Below are positions 42,955-52,086 of a stretch of 64,000 nt of DNA, in pieces. Where the stretch lies: NCBI GenBank assembly GCA_964471755.1, contig CAYYJM010000001.1, positions 1 through 64,000 of the forward strand, written 5' to 3'. A program made the translations under genes and the position numbers. Source of the DNA: CAYYJM01 sp964471755. Its GTDB lineage: Bacteria > Planctomycetota > Planctomycetia > Gemmatales > Gemmataceae. Position 1 is the first letter of the stretch. Each line of letters starts with the position of its first letter. The notes under the pieces were generated by a model. It searched no databases. It was not told the DNA's origin and saw nothing but the letters and a program-made list of their open reading frames with translations.

Positions 42955-43977
42955 TCACCGCTTTCGAGACGCGGATCGCGATGCGGTGTCACCGGCCGAC
43001 TCCAGGACCGGCACGCTGCCGAGCAGGTCATCGACGACGTCCTTGCCGGTTCGTCCATCGACCTCGGCCTCGGGCCGCAGGATGAGCCGGTGAGCCAGGA
43101 CGGCCGGGGCGATCGCCTGTACGTCCTCGTGCGTGAAGTAGTGCCGCCCTTCGAGCAGAGCCCGGGCGCGGGCACAACGCAGCAGATTCAGCGACGCGCG
43201 CGGGCTCGCTCCCAGGGCCAGGTCCGGATGCGACCGGCTCGCTTCGGCCAGGTCCACGATGTAGGTCAGCAGGGTGTCATCGCCATGAACGGCGTTGACC
43301 TGTTCTTGAAGCCGAAGGATGCGTTCGCCATCGAGCAGCGGCAGCGCTTCGCCGACCGGCCGGCTATGCACGCGTAGCATCTCGATCTCGTGCCGGCGTG
43401 CGGGATAGCCCATCTCGACGCGAAGGAGAAAGCGGTCGAGCTGGGCCTCAGGCAGCCGATAGACGCCCTCCTGCTCGACGGGATTCTGCGTCGCCAGGAC
43501 GAGGAACGGCCGGGGCAGCGGCAGCGTGGTCCCCTCGATGGTGACCTGGTGCTCCTGCATCGCCTGCAGCAGAGCGGCCTGGGTCTTGGCCGGGGCCCGG
43601 TTGATCTCGTCGGCCAGCAGCACCTGGCAGAAAATCGGGCCACGGCGCAGGACGAAGTCGTTCTGCTTCCGGTCGAGAATGTACGTTCCGGTCACGTCGC
43701 CGGGCAGCAGATCGGGCGTGAACTGAATGCGCTGATACTGGATGCCGAGCGACCGCGCGAAGATCTTCGACAGGGTCGTCTTGGCGACGCCAGGCACGCC
43801 CTCGAGCAGGACGTGACCCGCGGCAAGCAGAGCGATCAGGAACTGATGGGTCACGTCGTCCATGCCGACGACGACACGGCCCACGGCGGCCAGGATCTGC
43901 TCACGCAGTTCCCGAACCTCGCGGGCCGCCTCGCGCAGGGCGGGAGACTCCGGGTGTTGCGACGAGGTGGCACTCAT
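42955..43977 (-). CDS. MoxR-family AAA+ ATPase
   Basis: A 340-residue AAA+ ATPase. VLLEGVPGVAKTTLSKIFAR is Walker A, VLLADEINRAPAKTQAALLQ Walker B, FLVLATQNPVEQEGVYRLPE sensor 1, with the MoxR signature QFTPDLLPGDVTGTYI. MoxR proteins act as chaperones that assemble or activate VWA/DUF58 partners. The start at 43977 overlaps the DUF4350 stop as ATGA. The gene order DUF4129-DUF4350-MoxR-DUF58 is common in planctomycetes and actinobacteria. Confidence 0.95.
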   Translation of the reverse strand: MSATSSQHPESPALREAAREVRELREQILAAVGRVVVGMDDVTHQFLIALLAAGHVLLEGVPGVAKTTLSKIFARSLGIQYQRIQFTPDLLPGDVTGTYILDRKQNDFVLRRGPIFCQVLLADEINRAPAKTQAALLQAMQEHQVTIEGTTLPLPRPFLVLATQNPVEQEGVYRLPEAQLDRFLLRVEMGYPARRHEIEMLRVHSRPVGEALPLLDGERILRLQEQVNAVHGDDTLLTYIVDLAEASRSHPDLALGASPRASLNLLRCARARALLEGRHYFTHEDVQAIAPAVLAHRLILRPEAEVDGRTGKDVVDDLLGSVPVLESAGDTASRSASRKR

Positions 43978-45452
43978 GCGACTGGGACGCCCTCCAGCTG
44001 AATCGAACCATCGAGAAAGCCAAGACGCAGCGACTCGATGTCGCGGATCAGACCCGGCCACTGTCGCCGAGACACAGGGACCGGCCGGGTGCCAAAGGCG
44101 AGCTTCCACAGCCGGCGTAACTTCGCGCCGACGCGCCAGCGCTGCCACCAGCCGCCCGCGATGCGCACGGTCGGCGGCTGGGGCCCTGAGGTGCAGCCGC
44201 TGGCCAGGAACATCGACCGGGCCAGGTGCCGGGCCGGCTCGTGGAGCTGGCCCTCGTCGAGTTGCTCGTTCAGTCGCTGCCGGACGAGCCGAACCGTCGG
44301 CACCTGCTTTTCCAGACTGCGCGCCAGCCGGGGCAGCGCCGTCTCGATCGGAGCCCGGCTGGCGATCAGGCGATAGAGCAGGTACAGGCCGGCGACCAGG
44401 GTCAACAGGACCATGACCAGAACCCCAAACCGCTCGGGAGTGAGGTTTTGCCGGGCCAGCAGTCGCCAGAACAGCTTGTGGAACTCGCCCTTCTCTTCCA
44501 TCACGCCGAAAGCGACCTCCAGCTTCCGGGCTTCGCGTCGGAGCAGGTCGATCGGAAAGTCGGAGAGATCCTCCAGGGGAACCTCGAAGCTCGGCTGGAC
44601 CTGGCCATTGTCGAGGTAGAGGCAGCGGGTCCGCTTGCGGTCGCCGTCGGGGCCGTCGCGCAGGTAGCTCAGCGTGGCGTAGGCGAACTCGTAGTTGTCC
44701 AGGTCGGGCCGAACCATGAGATCGTTCATGAAGACGTGCTGATCGGCAAGGAGAACGAGTTTACCCCGATCGCGCGGCCCGGCCACGCCGAAGAGACGCT
44801 GGCCATCCGGCAGCGGCTCGGCGAACGCTCCCCGGCGATGCCAGTCGCGCAGGGGCACGGAGCCAGGCGGGAGGTACGCGATCGGTCGGATGTCCCCCTG
44901 GAGGCGCTGGACCCAGCCGGGCCGCGTCAGGCGGGCCTGGATCTGGATTCGGCCGGGCAGACTGGCCACGACCTTGCGATCGCCGCGAATGGCCAGGCCG
45001 GCGAGTTTCGCCGGCGGCTCGCGAGGCGGCACCAGAATCGGCAGTTCCGGCTTGCCATCGTAGGACCATTCCGGCTGAGGGCAGACGACCGGGTCATCGA
45101 CGACGGTGGCCCCGACCAGCCAGGCGAGTTCGGCCGTCCAGGTGGCATCGGTCAGGCCATGATCGGTGGCCAGCAGCAGGGCCCCGCCCCGACGAACGAA
45201 TTCCGCGAGGAAGCCGGGCGGCTGCTGGCGGAGCCAGGCCGGATCGCCGAGAGCCACAAGGATGGTGTCGCTGGGATCGTCGCCGATGTCGGCGAAATCG
45301 TTCAGCGGCTGGATGTCCAGATCGTGGAGGAGATTGCGCAGCAGATCGGTGGCCGTGCGCACCTCGGGTCGGAGTTCCTGGTTCTGCGCCGAACCGGAAG
45401 CCGCGAGGAGCAGGACGAGGCAGAAGGCCAGGCTGCCGGCGGTGCCTTTCAT
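43974..45452 (-). CDS. DUF4350 exported/membrane protein
   Basis: A 492-residue protein. The signal peptide is MKGTAGSLAFCLVLLLAASG. Residues 60-240 resemble DUF4350, a glutamine-amidotransferase-like fold (ILVALGDPAWLRQQPPGFLA, then FVRRGGALLLATDHGL), and a membrane segment lies near 350-370 (VLVMVLLTLVAGLYLLYRLI). The remainder is cytoplasmic and basic. Both ends are joined by ATGA overlaps to the DUF4129-like and MoxR genes. Members always accompany MoxR/DUF58 genes; function unknown. Confidence 0.8.
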   Translation of the reverse strand: MKGTAGSLAFCLVLLLAASGSAQNQELRPEVRTATDLLRNLLHDLDIQPLNDFADIGDDPSDTILVALGDPAWLRQQPPGFLAEFVRRGGALLLATDHGLTDATWTAELAWLVGATVVDDPVVCPQPEWSYDGKPELPILVPPREPPAKLAGLAIRGDRKVVASLPGRIQIQARLTRPGWVQRLQGDIRPIAYLPPGSVPLRDWHRRGAFAEPLPDGQRLFGVAGPRDRGKLVLLADQHVFMNDLMVRPDLDNYEFAYATLSYLRDGPDGDRKRTRCLYLDNGQVQPSFEVPLEDLSDFPIDLLRREARKLEVAFGVMEEKGEFHKLFWRLLARQNLTPERFGVLVMVLLTLVAGLYLLYRLIASRAPIETALPRLARSLEKQVPTVRLVRQRLNEQLDEGQLHEPARHLARSMFLASGCTSGPQPPTVRIAGGWWQRWRVGAKLRRLWKLAFGTRPVPVSRRQWPGLIRDIESLRLGFLDGSIQLEGVPVA

Positions 45453-46720
45453 GCGGCGTTCACCGTGGCGAGCTGCCGGAGGGCGGCACGGGCGCGATCG
45501 AGCGCGTCGGGCGGCAACGCCTCATCCGGCGGCGAGTAGCGCGCGAGTTCGTACAGTTCGCCCAGTTCGACAGCGGCCTGTTCCTGGGCCGTCGTCGCGG
45601 CTCGTTGTCGCATCCGGCGAGCGGTTTCATGATGATGGCTCGTCTCGGCCGGCTGACCGAGAATCTTGCGAGCGAGGTACTCGAAGCACTGCACGAGCTG
45701 GCCGCGTGTCGTGACCTTCTCGGGAGGCACGGGACAGGGCCCGAGGCGACGACCGCTCCGGCCGATCGCCTCGCTGCCGAACAGGCCGAAGCCGCGTGAC
45801 TGCCACAGGCCCCAGCCGACCAGGGCGAGCAGGACCAGGCCCAGGAGCCAGGCCCCGGACTGGCCGGCCTCCTCGGCCGACGGCAGGTCCGGCCTGCCGA
45901 CCTCCCAGTTCCCCACGCTCGGCAGGGACAGGTCGCCGAACAGCTCCCGGATCGACTCGGGCGTCCCGCCCAGGCTGGGCAGCCAGGACTTGAGGTCGCC
46001 GGAGAAACTGCCCGTGGCATCCTTGATCCAGGTCGGCAGTTCGAGATCGCTCGGAGCCAGGCCGCTCTTGCGAATCTGCTCGACGATGCCCCGGAGGGTG
46101 TCGTTGTCGAGGTTACGAACCCCCTTGGTCCAGGAACTGGCCCAGTCGGCCGCCTGCTTGCGGAACCAGTCGGGCGTCGAATCCGGTGGTGGCGGTGGCG
46201 GTTCCGGCTGGGTCGGATTCGCTTCGGGCGACTCCACCTCGGGCTGGGGTGGCGGCGGCGGATTCCCATCCGGGTTCTCCGGCTGGATGGGCGGATTTCG
46301 TGGATCGAGGTGCGGGTTGTCGATGGTCGGTGGCGTGACCTTGCGGAGCAGATCGTGAATCTGGTCCCGGCTGGGCTGATTCTCCCGGATCATGGATTCG
46401 ACGGCCTTGCGCAGGTCGGGCTGGGCGAGCAGCCGCTGTTCCATCTGCTGGCGAAGATCCGGATTCCGCTTCAACTCCTGCTGAAGACGCTGGAGTTCGG
46501 CCGTGTCAGTCTTGAGATCACGGAGGCTCTCGAGGAGTTTGCGGATCTGTTCCTGCTGACCGGCCTGGAGTTGCCGGGAGCGGAGCAGGGCCTGGAGGTC
46601 GCCCGTGGTCGGAACGCGATCGGGGAGACGGAAACGATTGGTATCCGCCTCCTGAGCGGAAAGACCGGTCGTCAAAAGAAGCAGGGCCAGGATCAGCACC
46701 GCGCAACGACGCCCAGTCAT
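45449..46720 (-). CDS. DUF4129-like membrane protein, first gene of the MoxR operon
   Basis: A 423-residue protein. The signal peptide is MTGRRCAVLILALLLLTTGL, which fixes the start at 46720 rather than 46759. Helical residues 40-140 hold Gln/Arg-rich repeats (LQRLQQELKRNPDLRQQMEQ). A Pro-rich linker (about 155-180) leads to a long soluble part, one membrane segment near 285-305, and a C-terminal domain of about 85 residues (CFEYLARKILGQPAETSHHH, then ELYELARYSPPDEAL) like DUF4129, in which the ARYS/T motif is typical. It overlaps the DUF4350 gene by ATGA. The operon promoter must lie in the 94 bases upstream or beyond. Confidence 0.75.
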   Translation of the reverse strand: MTGRRCAVLILALLLLTTGLSAQEADTNRFRLPDRVPTTGDLQALLRSRQLQAGQQEQIRKLLESLRDLKTDTAELQRLQQELKRNPDLRQQMEQRLLAQPDLRKAVESMIRENQPSRDQIHDLLRKVTPPTIDNPHLDPRNPPIQPENPDGNPPPPPQPEVESPEANPTQPEPPPPPPDSTPDWFRKQAADWASSWTKGVRNLDNDTLRGIVEQIRKSGLAPSDLELPTWIKDATGSFSGDLKSWLPSLGGTPESIRELFGDLSLPSVGNWEVGRPDLPSAEEAGQSGAWLLGLVLLALVGWGLWQSRGFGLFGSEAIGRSGRRLGPCPVPPEKVTTRGQLVQCFEYLARKILGQPAETSHHHETARRMRQRAATTAQEQAAVELGELYELARYSPPDEALPPDALDRARAALRQLATVNAA

Positions 46721-46814
46721 GCCCGCCCTCCCGTCCGATGTGTTCCGATCCGGTTTCACGCTCCCATTTTACGCGGGTCCGGGGGTGGGAGCAAGCGGGC
46801 GAAGCAGGGCGAAT

Positions 46815-47072
46815 TCAGCCTACCTTTTGCAGGTTGGCGTCGAATACAGCCGAGTCGGCGATGCCGTAGAGCCGGAGAGTAACCCGCGCCCCTTCCAGGT
46901 GATGGGCAAAGACCCGGTCCGTTTCGGGATAGGGGGGTACCGCGATGATTGCTCCGGTTTGCTGATGTTCGTACCATCGGGCGGGAGGAGGCCCTTGAGT
47001 GAGGTGGCAGATAAACCCGAGGTCCCGCAATGCCCGGTCGAACTGGCCGTAGGTTACCACAGTTCGTTCCAT
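46815..47072 (-). CDS. Small protein, HicA-like in layout
   Basis: An 85-residue protein. YGQFDRALRDLGFICHLTQG, RWYEHQQTGAIIAVPPYPET and RVTLRLYGIADSAVFDANLQ resemble in order the short helix, the strand pair around a His-containing core and the final helix of HicA-type proteins, though the match is weak and the key His is uncertain. GGGAGGGG lies before the ATG. A second small gene precedes it by 16 bases. It could also be an unrelated planctomycete small protein. Confidence 0.6.
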   Translation of the reverse strand: MERTVVTYGQFDRALRDLGFICHLTQGPPPARWYEHQQTGAIIAVPPYPETDRVFAHHLEGARVTLRLYGIADSAVFDANLQKVG

Positions 47073-47088
47073 ATCCCCTCCCGCACCC

Positions 47089-47283
47089 TCAGCGAAAGAC
47101 GTTGAGTTTCAACACTCGGATGGTGGCGATGGCCTTCAAGGACACGCGCTGGCTCGCCGGAATCGAAACCCGGATTGATTTGGCCTGGCGCTGCGGACGA
47201 CGAACCTTCGTCACGGCGAAGTAACCTTGAATGACATGCTCGTGGCGACGCTGTTTTCGTGGGACCAAAGGGTGATCGGCCAT
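47089..47283 (-). CDS. Small basic protein, 64 residues
   Basis: A very basic protein (MADHPLVPRKQRRHEHVIQG, then VTKVRRPQRQAKSIRVSIPA and SQRVSLKAIATIRVLKLNVF) that could bind nucleic acid. A strong ribosome site, AGGAGG, precedes the ATG by 5 bases. It is followed after 16 bases by the 85-residue gene. Size, charge and spacing fit a two-gene addiction-type cassette, but no family was recognised. Confidence 0.6.
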   Translation of the reverse strand: MADHPLVPRKQRRHEHVIQGYFAVTKVRRPQRQAKSIRVSIPASQRVSLKAIATIRVLKLNVFR

Positions 47284-47320
47284 TGATCCTCCTGGCCAAG
47301 ATTGCGATCCTCCGTCGCCC

Positions 47321-48787
47321 CTAACCCCGCAGTAGTGTGTCCGCCAGCCAGGTTCCATGAAAACCATACGGCACCCGAGCCGGCAGCCGCACACGGGCGA
47401 TCGGCGGTTTCGTGAATGCCTGAACGTCGATGACCACCAGTTCGCTCCGGTTCTCGCCCTCGTCGTGAACGTAGGTCAAGAGCCAGCCGTCGTCCTCGGC
47501 CTTCGCGTCCGGCCGGGGCACGAAGACGCCCTCGCCACCGAAGCGATTCTTGCCGTGGAGATGCTCCGCCTGCGTGCCCTTCTCCAGGTCGTACTTGAGA
47601 AAGCCGTCCATCGTCAGCTTCATGAGGTAGCCGAAGCGCGTCGGCTTACCGAGCAGACGGTCATCGACACGCGGGAAGTCGGTCGGAACGTCGTGCAGCG
47701 GCCCTTCCTTTACGCCGCCGGTTCGGAGATTCAGGGCCCAGCGATACAGCACCGCCTGGCCCTCGGTTCGAACCTCCTGTCGGGGCGTCGTGTCGAGCGC
47801 CGCGGGGAACTCCTTCATCCGACAGCCCACCAGGATCACCTCGTCGCCGGCCTCCCAGGCGTTCAACGTGTGGAAGACGAAGCACGGCTTGACCGGAAAC
47901 CAGCGGATCGTCTTGCCCTCGGCCTTCTTCGCCAGGACGCCGATGCGAGCGCCGAGAGACGGGTCGAACTGGAGCAGCGGCTTGCCCTGAAGCACGTTCT
48001 CGAAGTGAAAGACCTCCGGCAGATCGAGAAACAGGGCGTACTTCTGCGTGACCGCGAAGTCATGCATCATGACCGGGTTGGGCACGTCGATGCCGGTCGT
48101 GTGGCTGATCTTGCCGGCACGATCGAGGACGCTGAAGCGAACGAACGGCTTGCCCGCACCGTAGCCGAAAAAGAACATCTCGCCGGTGGCCGGGTCCACC
48201 TTGGGATGGGCCGTGAACGCATGACGGAGCTGACCGCCGAAGGTCTCCTTGCCGATCGTGTCGAGGCTCGGCACCTGAATCGCATGGGGCGGCCCACCTT
48301 CCCAGAGGGCGAGCAGCTTGCCATTGTGCCAGACCAGCGCGGTGTTCGCCGCGTTCTTGTAGCCGGGCTCGCCCTGAGCGATCCGGACCAGATCGGGCAT
48401 CCCCATCAGGCCCTCGTAGAGAGCCCGGCCCGCCTTCTTCTCCTCCTCGAAACCGGCCGTGCGGACGTAGCGATTGCGGTAGCTCGCCTTACCGCTCTGA
48501 AGGCGAACGCCGTGGAGCATGCCGTCGCCGTCGAACCAGTGGTAGGCCCCCTTCGGCGGGAACTGCGGATTCGGCCCCGTCCGAACGAACATCCCTTCGA
48601 GGCCGGCCGGGAGCTTGCCGACGATTGGCAGGTTCTCGGCCGTCGTCTCCTCGTGAACGGGAGCAAAGTTGCCCTGGAGGAACGGCGAGAGCTTGACCGG
48701 CTTCATCGGCGGGGCCGCACCGCGGGCGTCGAGGCCCAGGACGGACAGCAGGGATGCGTGCAGGAACTGACGGCGGTGCGGTCGCAT
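47321..48787 (-). CDS. Carotenoid oxygenase (RPE65 family) with Tat-like signal
   Basis: A 488-residue carotenoid cleavage oxygenase. The N-terminus MRPHRRQFLHASLLSVLGLD has RRQFL, like a twin-arginine signal, which favours ATG 48787 over 48808. Core motifs are VRTGPNPQFPPKGAYHWFDG and the four iron-binding His regions: LRHAFTAHPKVD, PNPVMMHDFAVTQ, CFVFHTLNAWEAG and PYGFHGTWLADT at the end. The enzyme should cleave a carotenoid or apocarotenoid double bond. Export by Tat is inferred and would be unusual for this family. A small anchored protein gene lies 27 bases upstream. Confidence 0.88.
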   Translation of the reverse strand: MRPHRRQFLHASLLSVLGLDARGAAPPMKPVKLSPFLQGNFAPVHEETTAENLPIVGKLPAGLEGMFVRTGPNPQFPPKGAYHWFDGDGMLHGVRLQSGKASYRNRYVRTAGFEEEKKAGRALYEGLMGMPDLVRIAQGEPGYKNAANTALVWHNGKLLALWEGGPPHAIQVPSLDTIGKETFGGQLRHAFTAHPKVDPATGEMFFFGYGAGKPFVRFSVLDRAGKISHTTGIDVPNPVMMHDFAVTQKYALFLDLPEVFHFENVLQGKPLLQFDPSLGARIGVLAKKAEGKTIRWFPVKPCFVFHTLNAWEAGDEVILVGCRMKEFPAALDTTPRQEVRTEGQAVLYRWALNLRTGGVKEGPLHDVPTDFPRVDDRLLGKPTRFGYLMKLTMDGFLKYDLEKGTQAEHLHGKNRFGGEGVFVPRPDAKAEDDGWLLTYVHDEGENRSELVVIDVQAFTKPPIARVRLPARVPYGFHGTWLADTLLRG

Positions 48788-48814
48788 GGAATGGCTCCGT
48801 CGCGCCAACTCAGG

Positions 48815-49408
48815 TCAGACCGGATTCCGACCGCGACGTGCCACCCAGACGCCGAAGCCGGCCACGGCGAACGCACCGAGGAGGCCAAACGCCCACAGCG
48901 GCAGCAGTGGCGAGCCCGCGCCACCGCTCTTGCCCTCCAGGGCCTCCTTCGTGACGGTCAGCTTGCCGTCCTTGATGGCGACCTGATAGGCCGTCACCGG
49001 CACTTCCTTCAGCGCGGCCTTGGCCACGGTCGAGGGACCGGGAACGTTCGCGACCAGGATGCCAGCGGTCTTGTCGGTGAGCCACTTCAGGGAGCCGTCT
49101 TCCTTGGCTCGCTTCTCGAATTCCTTGCGCTCCACGGCCAGGAGTTTCACGTCGCCCAGACGCCGCTGAGCGTTCAGGGCGAAGGGCTTGCCGTCCTTGA
49201 CCTCGATCAGTCGATGCGGGATGCCGGCCGGGCTGCCGGTGAAGGTCAGGAAGCGCAGGAAGAAGACCTGGCCGGGATGCTTCTCGACGCCGTCGAAGCG
49301 AACGACCGGATCGACGTGCTTGAGGTCCTTCGGCAGGGGAATGTCGGCCGAGGCGGCCGAGACGACGAACAGGCTGACGGCGAACGCGAGACCGAGAGTC
49401 CGGCGCAT
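48815..49408 (-). CDS. Signal-peptide-bearing membrane-anchored protein
   Basis: A 197-residue protein. MRRTLGLAFAVSLFVVSAAS is a signal peptide, residues 22-160 are a soluble domain with FFLRFLTFTGSPAGIPHRLI and PVTAYQVAIKDGKLTVTKEA, and LLPLWAFGLLGAFAVAGFGV near the end is a membrane anchor followed by RRGR. This signal-domain-anchor arrangement is common in planctomycetes. Family not recognised. The carotenoid oxygenase gene follows after 27 bases, so the two may be co-transcribed. Confidence 0.7.
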   Translation of the reverse strand: MRRTLGLAFAVSLFVVSAASADIPLPKDLKHVDPVVRFDGVEKHPGQVFFLRFLTFTGSPAGIPHRLIEVKDGKPFALNAQRRLGDVKLLAVERKEFEKRAKEDGSLKWLTDKTAGILVANVPGPSTVAKAALKEVPVTAYQVAIKDGKLTVTKEALEGKSGGAGSPLLPLWAFGLLGAFAVAGFGVWVARRGRNPV

Positions 49409-49540
49409 GGGTTCACACTCCAGGAACACGGGATGCCTGGATGGATTGGACCCGCTTCCGAACCGGATGGCAAGAGGAAAACGGCGAAGCGCGCCCTTGA
49501 ACGCCGGCCGCCCGGATGCGATCCTGTCGGAGGAGGGACC

Positions 49541-51079
49541 ATGTCCACACACGAAGGATTCCTGGCCGCCATCCGCAGCGAGCCGGACGACACGACGCAT
49601 CGACTTATCTACGCCGACTGGCTCGAAGAGCATGGCACGACCGATCTCGCGGCCGACCGCGCCGAGTTGATCCGGGTGCAGCTGGCTCGCGAAACGACCG
49701 ATCCGACGAGCGACGCCTGGTGGGATCTGCGAGCCCGCGAGCGGATTCTGCTCCACCATCGAGGCGATGCCCTCGCCGCTGGCGTGGCCCGCTTCGCCGA
49801 GGACTGCCGCTTCCGTGGCGGCTTCGTCGAGGCGGCGGCCCTGCCCGTCGAGTCCTTTCTCCAGCACGCCAGCGATCTGCGTGCGAGTGGTCCGCTACGG
49901 GGCATCGCCCTGGCCGGGATCGGCGATCGGCTGACACCGGAACTCCTGGCCGCGTTCGAGGGGCTTCGCCTGTGGAACGTCCTGTTCATGGTCGAGGGGT
50001 CACTCGACCCGTCGGCGTTCGCTCAGGCCCTTCGGCCTCGCCATTTCGACGTGAACGTCTCCTGGCTGTCGTTTCTCCTCGCCGGCCTGGAGGCTGGCTG
50101 GCCGCTGCGTCATCTGGGTCTGGGCACGACTCGCGTTCCGGGACCGCAAGGGGATTTCGATCGCACCCTGCGTTTCGAGGAAGTCGAGGTCTACCCGCTG
50201 TTCAACGAGCCGCTCCCGCCATCGCTCGTGTCGCTCGACCTGCGCGGCGTCCTGCTCGACGCCGATCAATGGGACTGGCTCCTGGGCCGCTCCGGGATGA
50301 CTCAGATCGAGCATCTCGCCTACTGGGTCAGCGACGACACTCGCAACCTGGAACTCGGCTACCTGTCCCGACAACCGACCCTGGCGAACCTGCGTTCTCT
50401 CTGGATCGGCGGTGATCCCGGCGATAACTTCCTACCCTACGGCGACTCGCTCCGAGGGCTTCGGCAACTCATCGTCCAGGGCGATGACTGGTTCGACACG
50501 ACGCGAAACCATCAGCCGGACGACCTGGCCCTTCCCGAACTGACTCATCTCCGGCAGGAGTATTTCCGCGATGGCTGGGCCCTGGTCAACCATCTGGTGG
50601 AGCCCGACTCCTGGCCGGCCCTGCGCGTGCTGGAGCTTCGGCGCTGGCAGAACAACTACCTCGAAACGGTGCCCTACCTGCTTCGGACGGGGGTCCTGCC
50701 GCAGCTTCGTCGGCTGGAGATACCAGCCCTGCCTCGAGACGCCTTCGACGAGAAGCGTGGCGAACTCGCCCTGACCGAGCTGTCCGTCACGGCGACCGAC
50801 CATGCCACGCCGATCGCGGCGGTGTCGCGCTCGGTCGTGCTACCGGCGCTGGTATCGCTGGAGATCGCCCGGGCCCGGCTCGATCGGCCGGACGATCTGG
50901 AGCCGCTACTCGATCGATCGCGCTTTCCGCGTCTGCGGCGACTCGACATCGGCGGCCTGGTCCTGGCCGAACCCTGGCGACGGCGTTTCGTCGAGCGCTT
51001 CGGCCTCGGGGCCGTTTTCTCGCCGCAGCCGCTAACGGCGTTTCCGGTTCATGAACGCATTCTGGAGGGCTGGCTCTGA
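49541..51079 (+). CDS. TIGR02996-domain leucine-rich-type protein
   Basis: A 512-residue protein. The opening STHEGFLAAIRSEPDDTTHR followed by LIYADWLEEHG and RAELIRVQLAR is the TIGR02996 domain, a marker of Gemmata-like planctomycetes, where it usually precedes leucine-rich repeats. The rest has irregular repeats (LVSLDLRGVLLDADQWDWLL; LRSLWIGGDPGDNFLPYGDS; LRVLELRRWQNNYLETVPYL; RLRRLDIGGLVLAE) spaced like LRRs. Function unknown. AGGAGGGACC precedes the ATG. It converges on rarD with a 31-base overlap. Confidence 0.82.
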   Translation: MSTHEGFLAAIRSEPDDTTHRLIYADWLEEHGTTDLAADRAELIRVQLARETTDPTSDAWWDLRARERILLHHRGDALAAGVARFAEDCRFRGGFVEAAALPVESFLQHASDLRASGPLRGIALAGIGDRLTPELLAAFEGLRLWNVLFMVEGSLDPSAFAQALRPRHFDVNVSWLSFLLAGLEAGWPLRHLGLGTTRVPGPQGDFDRTLRFEEVEVYPLFNEPLPPSLVSLDLRGVLLDADQWDWLLGRSGMTQIEHLAYWVSDDTRNLELGYLSRQPTLANLRSLWIGGDPGDNFLPYGDSLRGLRQLIVQGDDWFDTTRNHQPDDLALPELTHLRQEYFRDGWALVNHLVEPDSWPALRVLELRRWQNNYLETVPYLLRTGVLPQLRRLEIPALPRDAFDEKRGELALTELSVTATDHATPIAAVSRSVVLPALVSLEIARARLDRPDDLEPLLDRSRFPRLRRLDIGGLVLAEPWRRRFVERFGLGAVFSPQPLTAFPVHERILEGWL

Positions 51080-51990
51080 GGGGTGGCTCCACCCACGCCG
51101 TCGGCTTCGATCGGCCGCGTCTGCTGATACAGGCCCTCGATGCTGAACACGAGCAGGGCCAGCCAGGTGCAGACGAAGCAGACCTGCAACGCGGGTGGAA
51201 ACGACTCGCCGAGCAGTGCCACGCCGCACAGAAACTGGATCGACGGCGACAGATACTGCAAGAGGCCCAGCACGGTCAGCGGCAGCTTCCGGGCCGCCAG
51301 GCCGAAACAGAGTAGCGGCACCGTCGTCACGACGCCGGCCATCAGCAGCATCGTCTGCGAGACGGCGTCCGTACGGGCGAGCATCAACTCGCCCACGTTC
51401 CAGGCCCAGAACATCCCGACGACGGCCAGCGGCGTCAGCAGGAACGTCTCGGCCGTCAGGCCCGTCGTCGCATCGACCGGCATCACCTTGCGCAGCAAAC
51501 CATAGATGCCGAACGACACCGCCAGCAGGAGCGTGATCCACGGCACCGTTCCGGCCGCGATGAAGTAATAGACCAGACCCGCCGTCGCCAAACCCAGGGC
51601 GACCCACTGCCACCGCCGCAAGCGCTCGCCGAAGATCACCAGGCCGAGTACGACACTGAACAGCGGCAGAACGTAGTAGCCGAGACTCGCCTGGAGCGTC
51701 TGCTCCGTTGCCACCGCGTAGATATAGACGAACCAGTTCAAGGCGATCAGGGTCGTACTCGCCAGGAGAAGACGAAGCGTTCGCGCGGTGCCCAGTGCGG
51801 CGACGAGCAGTCGGCCGCGGCCCAGAGCGACGACCGCGACGGCGAGCAGGACGGCCGACCAGACGACGCGATGAGCGAGTAGTTCCAGCGGCGTGATATG
51901 GCGCAGCTGAGCGAAGTACAGCGGCATCAGACCCCACCAGCCGAACCCGATCAGGGCGTAGACCAGACCGCCACTATCCGATTCCTGCAT
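51049..51990 (-). CDS. rarD: RarD-like EamA family transporter
   Basis: A 313-residue protein with about ten membrane helices in two EamA halves. The start (GLVYALIGFGWWGLMPLYFA) and GYYVLPLFSVVLGLVIFGER are typical of RarD, an exporter group of unknown substrate. The second half has GLLQYLSPSIQFLCGVALLG with the GE of the family. ATG 51990 is chosen because the hydrophobic core begins soon after. The end is Pro/Gln-rich. It is divergent from the ABC exporter gene. Confidence 0.86.
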   Translation of the reverse strand: MQESDSGGLVYALIGFGWWGLMPLYFAQLRHITPLELLAHRVVWSAVLLAVAVVALGRGRLLVAALGTARTLRLLLASTTLIALNWFVYIYAVATEQTLQASLGYYVLPLFSVVLGLVIFGERLRRWQWVALGLATAGLVYYFIAAGTVPWITLLLAVSFGIYGLLRKVMPVDATTGLTAETFLLTPLAVVGMFWAWNVGELMLARTDAVSQTMLLMAGVVTTVPLLCFGLAARKLPLTVLGLLQYLSPSIQFLCGVALLGESFPPALQVCFVCTWLALLVFSIEGLYQQTRPIEADGVGGATPQSQPSRMRS

Positions 51991-52047
51991 GTCCACCGAG
52001 CGTACCTCGAACTCGCCGATCCACGGAACACCCCGAAAGGCCGTCCC

Positions 52048-52053
52048 TACACT
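52048..52053 (+). promoter_or_regulatory. -10-like TACACT upstream of the ABC exporter
   Basis: TACACT lies about 34 bases upstream of the ATG; a -35 could not be assigned. CCTACA before it is the same as at 13925-13930. Confidence 0.3.
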
Positions 52054-52086
52054 GGATTCTATGAATCGACCCCCACGGAGGAACCC

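Noticed and set aside
47357..51079. 1240-codon plus-strand open frame
   Set aside because: Its first part is antisense to the carotenoid oxygenase and anchored-protein genes; only the part from ATG 49541 with a ribosome site is a real gene.
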